NCBI RefSeq assembly: GCF_000298295.1 | Contig: NZ_AMGM01000001.1 | Coordinates: 109,640 to 173,639 of the forward strand | Length of the DNA stretch: 64,000 nt | Reading direction: 5' to 3' | From: Cecembia lonarensis LW9 | GTDB taxonomy: Bacteria; Bacteroidota; Bacteroidia; Cytophagales; Cyclobacteriaceae | In this document: in pieces, positions 26,448-36,405 of the stretch | Layout: every line of letters starts with the position of its first letter | Position numbering within the stretch: the first letter of the stretch is position 1 | Notes under the pieces: generated by a model | The model's database searches: none | What the model was told of the DNA's origin: nothing | The model's input: the letters and a program-made list of their open reading frames with translations, nothing else | Program-made: the position numbers and the translations under genes

Positions 26448-27503
26448 TTAATTACCATTACTTTTGATCCTAACTTTTCCACCTTCAGCAGGTGATGCTC
26501 CTGTTGTGACTTGGAAAGAACTAGGTTGAGTCTCACCATTTTTTGGTTTATCTAAATCGTAATCCCAATCAGGGTTCAATTCATATACCCCATAATCATC
26601 GATAAATATGTCCATGAAATTTTGACCATCCCAAGTCCCATCTAAATTCATCGCTCGGGTATAGCGACCATAATTATTAATTGTTGCATCTAACCTAGTC
26701 ATTCCTCCATCATTTCTCCAAGTTCTTTGATTTCTTAAATCAAATATCCTTACCCCATCCTGCCAAACTTGGAAAATACCATTACCATCTCCAACTTTTG
26801 TCCTAATTATAATTTCAACCCATTGTCTGTTAGGAAGGTCTTTTTGAACTAATGGCTCAAAAGAAGTGTTGGGCGGACTTCCCCACTGGGCCCCGAAGTA
26901 AGACATGGAAAGAAAATTATTTCCACCAGAGTTGGCGCCTCCTCTTACATTGATATTTATAGAATGCAATGGGCTATTTCTGCTAGGTCCCACTCCCTTA
27001 TATTGTGCAAGATTTAGAAAACCCCAATCTCCGTTTGGGATGTTGAATCCAACCTTTTTTTCCAGTCTTAAATAAAATCTAATAACGAAATCACTATTAT
27101 TAGTAGGTGTTCCAATATTATAACGGTTATTATTTGTTTGTGCATGCCAATCAGAAGAAGATCCTCCCCCACTGTTGGTTGTTCTCATCCTCATTATCCT
27201 ACTTCCTGATCTTGCCGGAAAAGGTGCATTTACAATTTCAGTTGTACCATGCCCATAATAACTGGTATTAAATTCCCCCCCATTATTCCATACACCTGGC
27301 CCATTTTCAAAATCATCGAAAAATCTTGAACGACCAATTCTATCTGCAGAATTAACCCTCATTTCTGAGTCCATGATCACATATCTCTCTGAAGAATTCG
27401 TGCCTTTTTTATCTTTACTATTATCAGGATTATTTACAACCATTACCCCTCCAAGAAAAAATGATAATAAGATATATTGAAAATTTAATAGCAACTTATA
27501 CAT
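26448..27503 (-). CDS. Secreted polysaccharide-lyase-like beta-jelly-roll protein
   Basis: 351-aa secreted protein. Residues 1-25 are a hydrophobic signal (LLLNFQYILLSFFLGGVMVV). The body (about 65-310) is a beta-rich jelly roll of the type seen in polysaccharide lyases and concanavalin-like domains: FFDDFENGPGVW, FVIRFYLRLEKKVGF, ANSGGNNFLSMSYF, WVEIIIRTKVGDGNG, GVRIFDLRNQRTW and FMDIFIDDYGVYE. The last 20 residues (ASPAEGGKVRIKSNGN) look like the first strand of an InlB/Big-type repeat cut short. No T9SS tail. It follows the Ig protein gene by 44 nt. Substrate unknown; trimming of the organism's own exopolysaccharide is a possibility given the position. Confidence 0.68.
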   Translation of the reverse strand: MYKLLLNFQYILLSFFLGGVMVVNNPDNSKDKKGTNSSERYVIMDSEMRVNSADRIGRSRFFDDFENGPGVWNNGGEFNTSYYGHGTTEIVNAPFPARSGSRIMRMRTTNSGGGSSSDWHAQTNNNRYNIGTPTNNSDFVIRFYLRLEKKVGFNIPNGDWGFLNLAQYKGVGPSRNSPLHSININVRGGANSGGNNFLSMSYFGAQWGSPPNTSFEPLVQKDLPNRQWVEIIIRTKVGDGNGIFQVWQDGVRIFDLRNQRTWRNDGGMTRLDATINNYGRYTRAMNLDGTWDGQNFMDIFIDDYGVYELNPDWDYDLDKPKNGETQPSSFQVTTGASPAEGGKVRIKSNGN

Positions 27504-27547
27504 AGGATTATAATTTTTTATTCTTAGACTTTACCAAAATGTCTTTT

Positions 27548-29602
27548 TTAATTTTTGATGAACTTTCTTCTTGCTGTTGTTCCTGACTCGTCTTCTAGAT
27601 ATAGCAAATAAACACCACGCCCTAATTTATTAACATCTATAGTCAGTATTCTATCAAAAGATTTATAAATGTCTTTTTCATTAACAAGGCCATTCATGGA
27701 TACAATGGTTACTGTAAATTCATCTCCATCAGGTAAATCCTCTTCAAAAAACACGTTAAGCACATCAGAAGTAGGATTAGGACCAATCCGTAAATCAAAT
27801 TCTTTAACAATACCTAACCCTTCATTCAATTGATTATCTTTAATTATCAAAACAAACTCGTCCGAGATAAATTCATTACCATAAATATCTCTTACAGAAG
27901 CTTTAAACCTATATGACCCAGGTCTATCTTCTTGCCAATCATAAGTCAAGGAACCTGAACTGAGATCTACTAAAAACTTACCATCCAAAAATAAATCTAC
28001 TTCTTCTATATCGAATTTAAAATTTTCAAGCTCTAAAAATAACCTATAAAAGGAGGATTCATTTTCTTCATTCATGAGATAATTATAATCCAAATTGATA
28101 ACAGGCAATTCTCCTTCTTCGACAAATACCTTAACAATGTTACTGAAAACTGTTTCCCCATCTTCAAAAAATAATCTTGCAACTAAATCATGAACTCCCA
28201 CGGGAATATTTTCCCAAATAAAATTAAATGGAGCAGCTGTTCTTCTCCCTATTCTTTGATTTCCTCTAAAAAATTCAACTTTAGCTATCTTTCGTGTGGT
28301 AGTGGGTAGTTCAACCTTGATTTCTAAATCCATTCCCTCATAGGTCCTGGTATTTCTTGTTGGAGAAATGATTGAAAATTTACCAACAGTTGCTTCTTTT
28401 ACAACTATATTGACTATATCCGATTGTTTTTCCGTAGCCGGATTGCCTCCGTAAGCAACAGCTCTTATCTTATGATTACCAAGAGGAACCGATTTCCATT
28501 CAAAAGAAAAGGGACTTGCGTTTGAAACACCAATTAACACTTGTCCATTATAATAGCTCACTTTTTCAACAGCCTCATCATTTCCATTAAACATCACCAT
28601 AAGTTCCACGTCAGTTCCTTCGGTGAAAACCTCGTTTTCTATGGGACTTAAAATTGAAACATTTGGAATTTCTACTACTCCTTGTACTTCGACTACTACC
28701 ACTCCAGACGTGGTGTTGGCATTTTTATCATCAAATGCTTTAGCAACTAACTCATATTTACCTGGTTGCGCCGGGGAGAATACTGCATTAAAAGGTGCCG
28801 CAGTTGAGGTACCTATCAATGTAGCGTTACTGAAAAACTCAACCCTAGAAATCTCCCCATCCGGATCCATAGCTTCAGCCTCCACTTTAATGGCTGTATT
28901 AAGAAGAAATTGTTCTCCATTATTTGGTGAAATTATTTGTACTACGGGTGGAATGTTTGCCTTAACAACCTCAATTCTCACTTCTGGTGAAGTTGCGGTG
29001 GCACCTCTTTCATCTATTACCCTTGCTTTGAGTGTGTGATTTCCAATTGCTAAATTTGTTAAGGTAAAATTGTTATCCGGATTGGCCACCGAACCAATTA
29101 AAACATCATTTCTAAATAATTCTACCCGTGTAATTCTTCCATTTTCACTGCTTGCATCAAATTTTACAGGTATATCATTGCCCGCATCAAATGAACCATT
29201 ATTGCCAGGTGAAACTATTCTAATAGTAGGCTCGGTAAGTTTTTTGAAAAACCCTACCACATTGATATCAGAAGCTGGCATTACATATTCCAGTTCATTT
29301 TTTTCACTTATCCTTTCACCATTAATTTCCCAATGAGAAAAATAAAAGCCATTACTTGGTTCAGCTGTTATTGTAAGTTTTTCACCAGATTTAAATTCAA
29401 AAAATTCTTCGTCATTCTCCTGCTGAGCCACTCCTTCAAATTCATTCGCAATGTAAATTCTAAATTTTGTTTCTTTTTCTGAATTCGAGAAAACATGGCT
29501 TTCTGTTCCTTTGAACTCAGATTCCAAAGCATACAATTGCCCATGACCATAAAAAATGATCATGAAAAACCACATCAAAATATTTTTCAAATCAATACGC
29601 AT
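27548..29602 (-). CDS. Multi-Ig surface protein A with T9SS sorting domain
   Basis: 684-aa exported protein. Signal peptide at 1-25 (ILMWFFMIIFYGHGQLYA). An InlB/divergent Big repeat at about 60-118 (GEKLTITAEPSNGFYFSHW, YVMPASDINVVGFF) is followed by five Ig-like repeats of about 90 aa, each opening with a PxVxIxSPxNGxxF-like strand and containing KVEFFxxxxLIG. A type A T9SS C-terminal domain occupies about 605-684 (IGPNPTSDVLNVFF to GVYLLYLEDESGTTARRKFIK). It should be secreted and anchored at the cell surface or bound to polysaccharide. It is a close paralogue of the protein encoded at 32289-34648. The likely operon continues into the lyase-like gene. Confidence 0.9.
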   Translation of the reverse strand: MRIDLKNILMWFFMIIFYGHGQLYALESEFKGTESHVFSNSEKETKFRIYIANEFEGVAQQENDEEFFEFKSGEKLTITAEPSNGFYFSHWEINGERISEKNELEYVMPASDINVVGFFKKLTEPTIRIVSPGNNGSFDAGNDIPVKFDASSENGRITRVELFRNDVLIGSVANPDNNFTLTNLAIGNHTLKARVIDERGATATSPEVRIEVVKANIPPVVQIISPNNGEQFLLNTAIKVEAEAMDPDGEISRVEFFSNATLIGTSTAAPFNAVFSPAQPGKYELVAKAFDDKNANTTSGVVVVEVQGVVEIPNVSILSPIENEVFTEGTDVELMVMFNGNDEAVEKVSYYNGQVLIGVSNASPFSFEWKSVPLGNHKIRAVAYGGNPATEKQSDIVNIVVKEATVGKFSIISPTRNTRTYEGMDLEIKVELPTTTRKIAKVEFFRGNQRIGRRTAAPFNFIWENIPVGVHDLVARLFFEDGETVFSNIVKVFVEEGELPVINLDYNYLMNEENESSFYRLFLELENFKFDIEEVDLFLDGKFLVDLSSGSLTYDWQEDRPGSYRFKASVRDIYGNEFISDEFVLIIKDNQLNEGLGIVKEFDLRIGPNPTSDVLNVFFEEDLPDGDEFTVTIVSMNGLVNEKDIYKSFDRILTIDVNKLGRGVYLLYLEDESGTTARRKFIKN

Positions 29603-29954
29603 CCAATCAACTGATTAAAAATTTGGTAGTTTGATGCTAAAAACATCAGAGGTGATTATTATCGAATGATTAAATTTAAGATTAGGAAAAAAACATCCCT
29701 CTATATTTTTAAGACTATTATTTATAGCTCGTGGGTGACGGAATTCTCTCATATCTAGGGCTTTAGTAAGTATAATTCGACTTCAATTTGCTATTTGCCC
29801 TTACACAATTACCATACCAAAAAGATTATTTTTTTAAGAAAAGTAAGTCGTTGATTTTCAAGAAAAACATAATATTGATTCAATAAGCAAAATAACTGAT
29901 TCAAACTACAAAAATTTGTAGCTTAAGAGAAGTGTTAATAAAAAAACAAATTTA
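29603..29954. other. AT-rich intergenic region upstream of Ig gene A
   Basis: About 350 bp between the Ig gene start and the gmd terminator. It holds a 22-nt box (29626-29647) shared with the leader of Ig gene B and a 16-bp near-palindrome CTACAAAAATTTGTAG at 29907-29922. No ORF with coding features, no RNA gene and no convincing -33/-7 pair was found. Confidence 0.5.
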
Positions 29955-29998
29955 AGCTACTGAAATGATATCATTAAGTAACATCCCTTTCAGTAGCT
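29955..29998 (-). terminator. Terminator-like hairpin after gmd
   Basis: Arms AGCTACTGAAA (29955-29965) and TTTCAGTAGCT (29988-29998) pair perfectly over 11 bp around a 22-nt loop. On the minus strand they are followed by TTAAATTTG and a T run (29941-29947 complement). It lies 23 nt after the gmd stop. The large loop is unusual but the position fits a terminator. Confidence 0.7.
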
Positions 29999-30020
29999 AT
30001 CTAAACTAATTCACCACCCG

Positions 30021-31172
30021 TTACTCTTCCTGTACCAAAATTTTATGACCAGCCTTCAACAATTCAAAATCCCTTTTAAACAAGGCTATATCAGACTCCA
30101 TCATATCATCTACCAATGCTGCTAAGTCATATTTTGGCACCCACCCTAATTTTTCCTTAGCCTTTGTAGCATCTCCTATCAATAAATCCACTTCGGTTGG
30201 TCTAAAATAACGGGGATCTATCTCAACTAAGACATCTCCCTTTTTATTTTTTAATTGATCGACTTCTAAGATATTTTTGGCAAATTTTTCATCAATTTCA
30301 TCCAGGACCCCTTTTTCATTAACCCCTTCTCCTTCAAATCGAAGGGTATATCCAATTTTTGAGAAAGCCATTCGGATAAAATCCCTCACTTTTGTTGTCA
30401 CTCCGGTGGCAATGACGAAATCTTCGGGTTGATCTTGCTGCAAAATCAAATACATGGCCTCAACATAATCTTTAGCATGTCCCCAATCCCTTTTTGCGTC
30501 TAGGTTGCCGATGTACAGCTTTTTTTGAAAGCCTAAACCAATTTTTGCTACTGCACGGGTAATCTTTCTGGTCACGAATGTTTCCCCGCGCAGAGGAGAC
30601 TCGTGGTTGAACAAAATCCCGTTACAGGCAAACATGTTGTAGGCTTCCCTATAATTTACCGTTATCCAGTAAGCATAGAGTTTTGCAACTGCATAAGGAG
30701 ACCTTGGATAAAATGGTGTGGTTTCAGATTGGGGAACAGCCTGTACCAAACCATATAATTCAGAGGTGGAAGCCTGATAAATCCTCGTTTTCTTTTCTAA
30801 ACCTAAAAGCCTTACCGCCTCCAAGATTCTTAATGTTCCAATACCGTCGGCATTAGCGGTATATTCTGGGGTATCAAAACTAACCTTCACATGACTCATT
30901 GCCGCCAAATTATAAATCTCATCTGGCTGCGTCTCCTGAATAATCCTAGTAAGATTCATGGAATCAGTCAAGTCGCCGTAATGCAATACCAATCTCGGGT
31001 CTTCTACATGAGGATCCTGATATAAATGATCAATCCTTTCCGTATTAAATAATGAGGCCCTACGCTTGACCCCATGAACCAAGTAACCTTTACTTAAAAG
31101 TAATTCTGCTAAGTAAGCCCCATCCTGTCCAGTGACTCCAGTGACAAGAGCAACTTTTCTGTTATTCTTCAT
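30021..31172 (-). CDS. gmd: GDP-mannose 4,6-dehydratase
   Basis: 383-aa extended SDR, first step of GDP-L-fucose synthesis: GDP-mannose to GDP-4-keto-6-deoxymannose. [16 protein letters not shown] near the N-terminus is the NADP-binding loop, then [15 protein letters not shown], the STSELYG catalytic Thr/Ser-Glu, [15 protein letters not shown] with Tyr and Lys, [17 protein letters not shown] and [16 protein letters not shown]. The ATG at 31172 is chosen because the reading frame upstream offers only a TTG (31190) that overlaps the fcl stop, and the protein then starts [12 protein letters not shown] as in the family. It follows fcl by 14 nt in one operon. Confidence 0.96.
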   Translation of the reverse strand: MKNNRKVALVTGVTGQDGAYLAELLLSKGYLVHGVKRRASLFNTERIDHLYQDPHVEDPRLVLHYGDLTDSMNLTRIIQETQPDEIYNLAAMSHVKVSFDTPEYTANADGIGTLRILEAVRLLGLEKKTRIYQASTSELYGLVQAVPQSETTPFYPRSPYAVAKLYAYWITVNYREAYNMFACNGILFNHESPLRGETFVTRKITRAVAKIGLGFQKKLYIGNLDAKRDWGHAKDYVEAMYLILQQDQPEDFVIATGVTTKVRDFIRMAFSKIGYTLRFEGEGVNEKGVLDEIDEKFAKNILEVDQLKNKKGDVLVEIDPRYFRPTEVDLLIGDATKAKEKLGWVPKYDLAALVDDMMESDIALFKRDFELLKAGHKILVQEE

Positions 31173-31186
31173 TTTTACAAAATTTA

Positions 31187-32143
31187 TCAAACTATTTTAA
31201 CCTCTTTTATTTCATCAAGATTCTCCAAAAACCATTGGTAAGTTTTGGAAATTCCATCCTCCAAATCAATTTTTGACTGCCACCCTTCGTCTTTCATCTT
31301 AGAAACATCCATCAATTTCCTCGGCGTTCCATCAGGTTTGCTGGAATCCCAACTTATCTTCCCTTTATGACCTACTATTCTTTGAATGAGTAACGCCAAC
31401 TCAAAAATCGATAAATCCTTTCCTGATCCAACATTATACAAATTGTCTTTTAAAACATGCTCTAAAGAAAAAATTACTGCCTCTGCCAAATCATCGACAT
31501 GTAAAAACTCACGTTTCGGCGACCCACTGCCCCATAAGACTACTTCTGTGTGCCCTTCTAATTTTGCCTCATGGAACTTCCTTATCATCGCTGGCAATAC
31601 GTGCGAAGTTTTTAAATCAAAATTATCATGAGAGCCATATAAATTGGTAGGCATGAGACTGACAAAATCTTTACCATATTGCTTACGAATGGCCTCACAG
31701 GCTTTTACCCCAGCAATTTTTGCAATGGCATACCATTGATTGGTCGGTTCCAATTCAGATGTCAATAAGCAATCCTCATTTAGGGGCTGAGGTGCTAATT
31801 TTGGATAAATACATGAACTCCCAAGAAATATGAATTTCTTGCATTCAAACTGATGGGCAAAATCTATCAAATTATTTTGAATCAGTAAATTCTCCATCAA
31901 AAATTGATATGGATATTCATTATTTGCCAAAATCCCTCCTACCCTAGCAGCAGCATCAATAACTACCTCAGGCTGATGTTCAGAGAAAAATCTTTTTACT
32001 GATGATTGATCCTTTAAATCAAGTTCATTCCTGGGTTTAGTTAAGATATTGGTGTAACCTTTTGAAACCAAAGCCCTGTAGATGGCTGAACCCACCATGC
32101 CTCTATGACCAGCCAGAAAAATTTTTATATGCTTATTTATCAT
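31187..32143 (-). CDS. fcl: GDP-L-fucose synthase
   Basis: 318-aa bifunctional epimerase-reductase, converting GDP-4-keto-6-deoxymannose to GDP-L-fucose with [23 protein letters not shown] at residues 8-25 is the Rossmann loop. [15 protein letters not shown] gives the catalytic Ser/Cys, and [20 protein letters not shown] the Tyr-Lys pair. [26 protein letters not shown] in parts and [19 protein letters not shown] complete the signature. Length is normal. Together with gmd it supplies fucose, probably for the adjacent exopolysaccharide, though the pair sits between two Ig-protein genes outside the main operon. Confidence 0.96.
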   Translation of the reverse strand: MINKHIKIFLAGHRGMVGSAIYRALVSKGYTNILTKPRNELDLKDQSSVKRFFSEHQPEVVIDAAARVGGILANNEYPYQFLMENLLIQNNLIDFAHQFECKKFIFLGSSCIYPKLAPQPLNEDCLLTSELEPTNQWYAIAKIAGVKACEAIRKQYGKDFVSLMPTNLYGSHDNFDLKTSHVLPAMIRKFHEAKLEGHTEVVLWGSGSPKREFLHVDDLAEAVIFSLEHVLKDNLYNVGSGKDLSIFELALLIQRIVGHKGKISWDSSKPDGTPRKLMDVSKMKDEGWQSKIDLEDGISKTYQWFLENLDEIKEVKIV

Positions 32144-32288
32144 TTATAAACTTTTAAATCAACAATCATAATATTTAACAAAGTAAAATTCAATACATAA
32201 TACCAATACCCGAAGAAAAATGTATTTGCAAATAAACAAATATAGAATTAAATATCATTTCCTTCTAGGGTAAAAAAGATTGTACATT

Positions 32289-34648
32289 TCACCTCTTCAC
32301 GAATCTTTTCACTGGAAATTGTTTTTGAGATCCCTTCAAATAAATGAGATAACTTCCTGGTCTTAAATGACCCAAGTCTAAGGTCACTTCATTGCCTATC
32401 ATAATTGTTCTATAACTTTCCGCCTGATCCCCACTCATTCCTATGATATCCACTTCAATATCCCAACCCGATTCCAATGAATCAAAAAGAAGATTCAGAT
32501 AATCCAAAGTAGGATTAGGACCTATTGAATAATTTATCAGCAAAGGACCTTGCTCTTCTTGGGTTGCATTAGGCTGGTCTATTTCAACCATAATATAATC
32601 AGATACCAGTTCCCCGCCAAAATCATCGGTAGCAATAGCCTTTACCCGGTATGATCCAGGTAATACATAGTCCCAAATGTATGTGAAAGGAAATGAATTA
32701 CTACTGCCCAGAAATACATCATTGACATAAAAGGCAACTTGCTGAACAGGCGTCTTTAAGTGTTTAAAGTTAACGTCCAATTGGACAGAATTTAAATGAG
32801 AATTTTGATTTTCTTTTAACACATATCCTAAGGTGATTATTGGTTCAGGTCTTTCCAAAACTTTTATCGCTACAATTGAAGAAAGTAGATTGCTCCCATC
32901 TTGATAAACCAACCTGGCTACCAAATTAAAAATTCCAGCAGGAACCTTATCCCATGTAAATGAATAAGGAGACTGGGAAATCGATCCAAGCAGGGAATTT
33001 CCCCTGTAGAACTCAACTTTAGATATTTTTTATTGGATTCAGGAATAGCCACATGAATGATAACATCATCTCCTTCCTGGAAAGTCGCCCGGTGTAAGGG
33101 AGCTGTAATGGCAAATCGGGTATGAGACTTTGGCTCTACAATAATTTGAATAGGTGAAGATGCCCTTTCTATTTGAGGATTACCCCCAATTGCCACTGCC
33201 CTTACCTGATAAGTGCCCGCTCTGGCATTTTCCAACTCAAAATCAAAGGGGCCTTCTAAAGATGTCCCAAGTATTTCATTGCCATTATAATAGGTCACCT
33301 TCGAAACTGATCCCGCATCACCTGAAAACATGACGGTAAAATAGACACTTTCCCCTTCTTGAAAAACCTGATTATCAGAGGGACTTACGATTTGAATATC
33401 AGGTAATTCTTGCCTCTCATTCACAATCACTTGCACTGCTTTTGATTCACTAAAAGCGCCTTTATCATCAAAAGCAATTGCTTTCAAATTGAATTTTCCT
33501 GGAGGAATATCCCTCCAGGTTACTCTAAAGGGACTCTCCATAGAGATTCCTATTAATGTTTCTCCACTATAAAATTCTACTTTAGTTATCGAACCGTCTG
33601 AATCCTTAGCATCAGCCTGAATATTAATTTCCTGTCCTGCAAAAAAAACTTTTCCGTCTTCTGGAGAAGTAATGCGCACTACAGGAGGCACATTTTCTTT
33701 CTCCACTTTGATTTGCACAGCTGGGGAAAGGGTAGAAATTCCTAGGTTATCAGAGGCTTTTGCAGCAATATTGTATTCTCCTGGCTTTAAATCATTTACG
33801 ATAATTTGATATGGTAAAGTTGTCACTGTAGCAAAAAGGTTGTCCCCAATGAAAAACTCAACCTTTTGAACTTCACCATCATGGTCTTCTGCTTCAGCCT
33901 CTACCTTAATTGGGGTACCTTCCGCAAATACCTCTCCATTGTATGGAGAAATAATTTCTACCAATGGTGGTTCATTTGCTTTCTCGACCACAATACTTAC
34001 CGGATTTGAAATGGATCGACCTCCTTTAACATCAAAAACGCGAGCAGTTAACTCATAAGAAGCAGCAGGCATATTGGAAAGTGTAAATGAAATAGATTGG
34101 GGGTTCCCAGAAACCGAACCAACCAAATTGTTATTTCTAAACAATTCTATCCTTTCTATTGCTCCATTGGGGCTTTTGGCCTCTACCGTCACCAAAATAT
34201 TTTCTCCTTCCATAAAACTGGCATTGGCAGTAGGTGAGGCTATCCTTATTTCTGGTTCCTTGATTTCATTAAAATGCCCAATAATGACAACATCCTTTTC
34301 CGGCATAATAAATTTATAAACAAGATCTTCACTAATTATTTCCCCATCAAAGGTCCAATGACTAAAGAAAAAGCCAGAGTTGGCCTCAGCCTCAAGTATT
34401 ACATTTGCTCCTGGTTCAAACTCATAGGCTGTTGCTGATCCCCAAGCTTGACCAACTCCATGAAACAAATTTGAGAAATCAAGCTTATACTTTTTTGTAG
34501 TTGGCAACATTGATTTGTCTAGCATTCCATAACTGTACCTATCCAAGTTTTCAGAAAAAAAAGCAACATTTATCCCAAAACCAATTTGGACCTTAAGTAA
34601 AAATAAAATACAATAAAATATAACAAATTTTGTACTAGGAACTCTCAT
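32289..34648 (-). pseudogene. Multi-Ig T9SS surface protein B, frameshifted
   Basis: Two overlapping reading frames (N-terminal part 34648-32918, C-terminal part 32924-32289) together make one protein of about 786 aa if one base is added to the T6 run at 33026-33031. Up to that point the N-part reads a signal peptide, an InlB-like repeat (FFSHWTFDGEIISEDLVYKF region) and four complete Ig repeats. After it the frame-shifted tail (YLKLSSTGEIPCLDR) is junk, while the other frame gives ISKVEFYRGNSLLG, matching paralogue A. The C-part holds the end of Ig repeat 5, repeat 6 and a type A T9SS domain ending PVKRFVKR. As sequenced the protein would lose its sorting signal. It may be a true mutation, phase variation or a homopolymer read error. 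Confidence 0.8.
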
Positions 34649-34664
34649 TTGAAGTCATGAAAAT

Positions 34665-34687
34665 GTAGGTTTCAGGCAAAAAACATC
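34665..34687 (-). promoter_or_regulatory. Leader box shared with Ig gene A
   Basis: On the minus strand GATGTTTTTTGCCTGAAAC lies 17-39 nt upstream of the ATG of gene B. The counterpart upstream of gene A (29626-29647) reads GATGTTTTTAGCATCAAAC. The core matches at 16 of 19 positions. It could be a common 5' UTR element or simply a trace of gene duplication. Confidence 0.4.
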
Positions 34688-34890
34688 GCGTCATGATTTG
34701 AAACATTATTTTTTGCAGAAAACAACTGATAAAATGTAATTTTGTTAAGTGGTGATTAATTGATAAAAAATTAATTTTAAATTAATAAAACAAACTTTTA
34801 TACTTTTAATTTTAAATAAATGTTCAAACTTTTAAATATTTTCCCTAGAAAATATACCCTTTAGGTACTACACTATTTTCAACAAACAAA
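34688..34890. other. AT-rich divergent intergenic region
   Basis: The space between Ig gene B and rplY is very AT-rich and full of short A/T runs. Apart from the leader box on one side and the rplY promoter on the other, I see no gene, hairpin or repeat of note. A minus-strand promoter for gene B must lie here but was not identified with confidence. Confidence 0.4.
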
Positions 34891-34920
34891 TTGTCCTTAA
34901 AAAAATATACCCTATCTTTG
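34891..34920 (+). promoter_or_regulatory. Bacteroidota promoter of rplY
   Basis: TTG (34891-34893), a 19-nt spacer and TATCTTTG (34913-34920) match the -33/-7 consensus of Bacteroidota housekeeping promoters fully, including spacing. It gives a leader of about 65-70 nt before the ATG at 34994. This is the clearest promoter in the window. Confidence 0.8.
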
Positions 34921-34993
34921 CAGCCTTATTGAGGAAAAAGATCAGTGTTTTGGTTGGCTGCCTCTCTATTTAAAAAACTTAACAAAAAAAATT

Positions 34994-35566
34994 ATGAAAT
35001 CACTAGAGATTATAGGGTTTAAAAGAGCAAATCTCGATGGTGCAGAACTAAAGCAAATCCGTGAGGAAGGAAATGTTCCTTGCGTGGTTTACGGACCAGC
35101 CATTGAAGAACAAATCCACTTCTATTCTCCAGCAATCCTTTTCAGGGATTTGATCTACACTCCGGATGTGCACATGGTAGACCTTAATGTAGAAGGCAAA
35201 AAAATGAAAGCAGTATTGAAAGATGCTCAGTTCCACCCGGTTTCTGAGGTTCTGATGCATGCTGATTTCTTGGCTTTCTCTGAAGATAGACCTATCAAAT
35301 TCGAAATTCCCGTAGAAATCGTAGGTACTTCTCCAGGTATCCAAAAAGGGGGTAAATTGGAAATGAAAACCAGAAAACTGGCGGTTAAAGGATTGGCTTC
35401 CAGTCTTCCTGATAAAATTCAAGTGGATATATCCGGTTTGGATTTGGGTAAATCATTCAAAGTCGCTGAATTGAAAGCGGAAGGATTTGAAATCCTTACT
35501 TCCCCTAACGTTTCTATCGTTACCATTGGTATACCAAGAGCGCTTAGAGGTAAGAAAGCTGAATAA
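34994..35566 (+). CDS. rplY: 50S ribosomal protein L25/general stress protein Ctc
   Basis: 190-aa L25 of the long TL5/Ctc type, which binds 5S rRNA. N-terminal L25 domain (about 1-90) with KRANLDGAELKQIREEGNVPCVVYGP in parts and LKDAQFHPVSEVLMHADFLAF; the C-terminal beta domain (about 95-185) with IPVEIVGTSPGIQKGGKLEM and KIQVDISGLDLGKSFKVAEL. Length fits Bacteroidota members. It precedes pth, the common L25-pth order in bacteria, but a strong terminator and a new -7 box between them point to separate transcription. Confidence 0.97.
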   Translation: MKSLEIIGFKRANLDGAELKQIREEGNVPCVVYGPAIEEQIHFYSPAILFRDLIYTPDVHMVDLNVEGKKMKAVLKDAQFHPVSEVLMHADFLAFSEDRPIKFEIPVEIVGTSPGIQKGGKLEMKTRKLAVKGLASSLPDKIQVDISGLDLGKSFKVAELKAEGFEILTSPNVSIVTIGIPRALRGKKAE

Positions 35567-35591
35567 TCAGTCGTTCAATCACAATAAGTTT

Positions 35592-35625
35592 AAATCCTGC
35601 TTAATCCTTAAGCAGGATTTTTTAT
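35592..35625 (+). terminator. Intrinsic terminator between rplY and pth
   Basis: Stem AAATCCTGCTTAA (35592-35604), loop TCC, AAATCCT complement TTAAGCAGGATTT (35608-35620), 13 perfect base pairs, followed by TTTTATTTTT. The downstream T-rich part doubles as the -7 region of pth. Confidence 0.93.
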
Positions 35626-35630
35626 TTTTG
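35623..35630 (+). promoter_or_regulatory. Bacteroidota -7 box of pth
   Basis: TATTTTTG fits TAnnTTTG and lies 22 nt before the pth ATG at 35653. It overlaps the T-tract of the rplY terminator. Any -33 element would fall inside the terminator stem (no TTG at the ideal distance), so activity is uncertain. Confidence 0.4.
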
Positions 35631-35652
35631 CCATCCTAAAATTGACTTCTCC

Positions 35653-36213
35653 ATGAAATATCTGATCGTAGGTCTTGGAAACATAGGCCCCGAATATGAA
35701 TTGACACGGCATAATGTAGGCTTTTTGACACTGGACCGATTAGCTGATAAATTAGGCGCAGAATGGAAAAGTGACCGCTTGGCCTTCGTAGCGCATGGTA
35801 AATACAGAGGCCGCCAAATCCATATGATCAAACCCACCACTTTCATGAACCTCAGTGGAAAAGCAGTGAATTATTGGATGAAGGAACTGAACATTCCAAA
35901 GGAAAATATCATGGTAATTGTAGATGATGTGGCCCTGCCTTTTGGAAAATTGAGAATGCGGGGTAAAGGCTCCTCAGCAGGGCATAACGGTCTAAAGAAC
36001 ATTGAAGCCATGTGTGGCGGACAGGATTATCCAAGACTCCGATTTGGAATTGGCGACAATTTCCCTAAAGGAAAACAAGTAGAATATGTCCTAGGCCGTT
36101 GGACGCAACAAGAAATAGATGAGCTACCTGTTTTTATGGATAAAGCTATTGATATGTGCCTGAGCTTCTGCACCATCGGCATCAACATGACCATGACGCA
36201 GTTTAATGACTGA
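35653..36213 (+). CDS. pth: Peptidyl-tRNA hydrolase
   Basis: 186-aa cytosolic enzyme that frees tRNA from peptidyl-tRNA drop-off products. YLIVGLGNIGPEYELTRHNVGF covers residues 3-24 and holds the catalytic His in TRHNVGF; KPTTFMNLSGKAV, VIVDDVALPFGKLRMR with the active-site Asp, GSSAGHNGLKNIE and YPRLRFGIG follow in order. Length is typical (about 190 aa). Downstream is a non-coding stretch with the SAM riboswitch. Confidence 0.97.
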   Translation: MKYLIVGLGNIGPEYELTRHNVGFLTLDRLADKLGAEWKSDRLAFVAHGKYRGRQIHMIKPTTFMNLSGKAVNYWMKELNIPKENIMVIVDDVALPFGKLRMRGKGSSAGHNGLKNIEAMCGGQDYPRLRFGIGDNFPKGKQVEYVLGRWTQQEIDELPVFMDKAIDMCLSFCTIGINMTMTQFND

Positions 36214-36220
36214 TTTTTTT

Positions 36221-36256
36221 GTACCAAGCACAAAGTACCAAGAGATAAGTACCAAG
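36221..36256 (+). repeat. GTACCAAG short tandem repeat, copy group 1
   Basis: Three copies of GTACCAAG (36221-36228, 36235-36242, 36249-36256), separated by 6 unrelated bases each, lie just after the pth stop. A related stretch lies at 36538-36568. No protein-coding or RNA meaning is apparent. Confidence 0.65.
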
Positions 36257-36405
36257 TGCTTCTTAAAATCAATACTTTTTGACCGAAGATTAATGTATAA
36301 GGGACATGAAAAGATAGAAGAAAACGAAAAAACACGATTGAATAATTCGGGAAATTTGCTTTTAAACTTACACTGACTTTTATTTGTATTCACTTCAGGA
36401 AACTG

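Noticed and set aside
31172..31190. TTG start giving gmd six extra residues
   Set aside because: It would overlap the fcl stop and add residues not typical for the family; the in-frame ATG at 31172 is simpler.
32289..34648. Two separate genes instead of one frameshifted gene
   Set aside because: The second half has no signal peptide or natural start, begins in mid-repeat and continues the paralogue alignment of the first half after a one-base shift.
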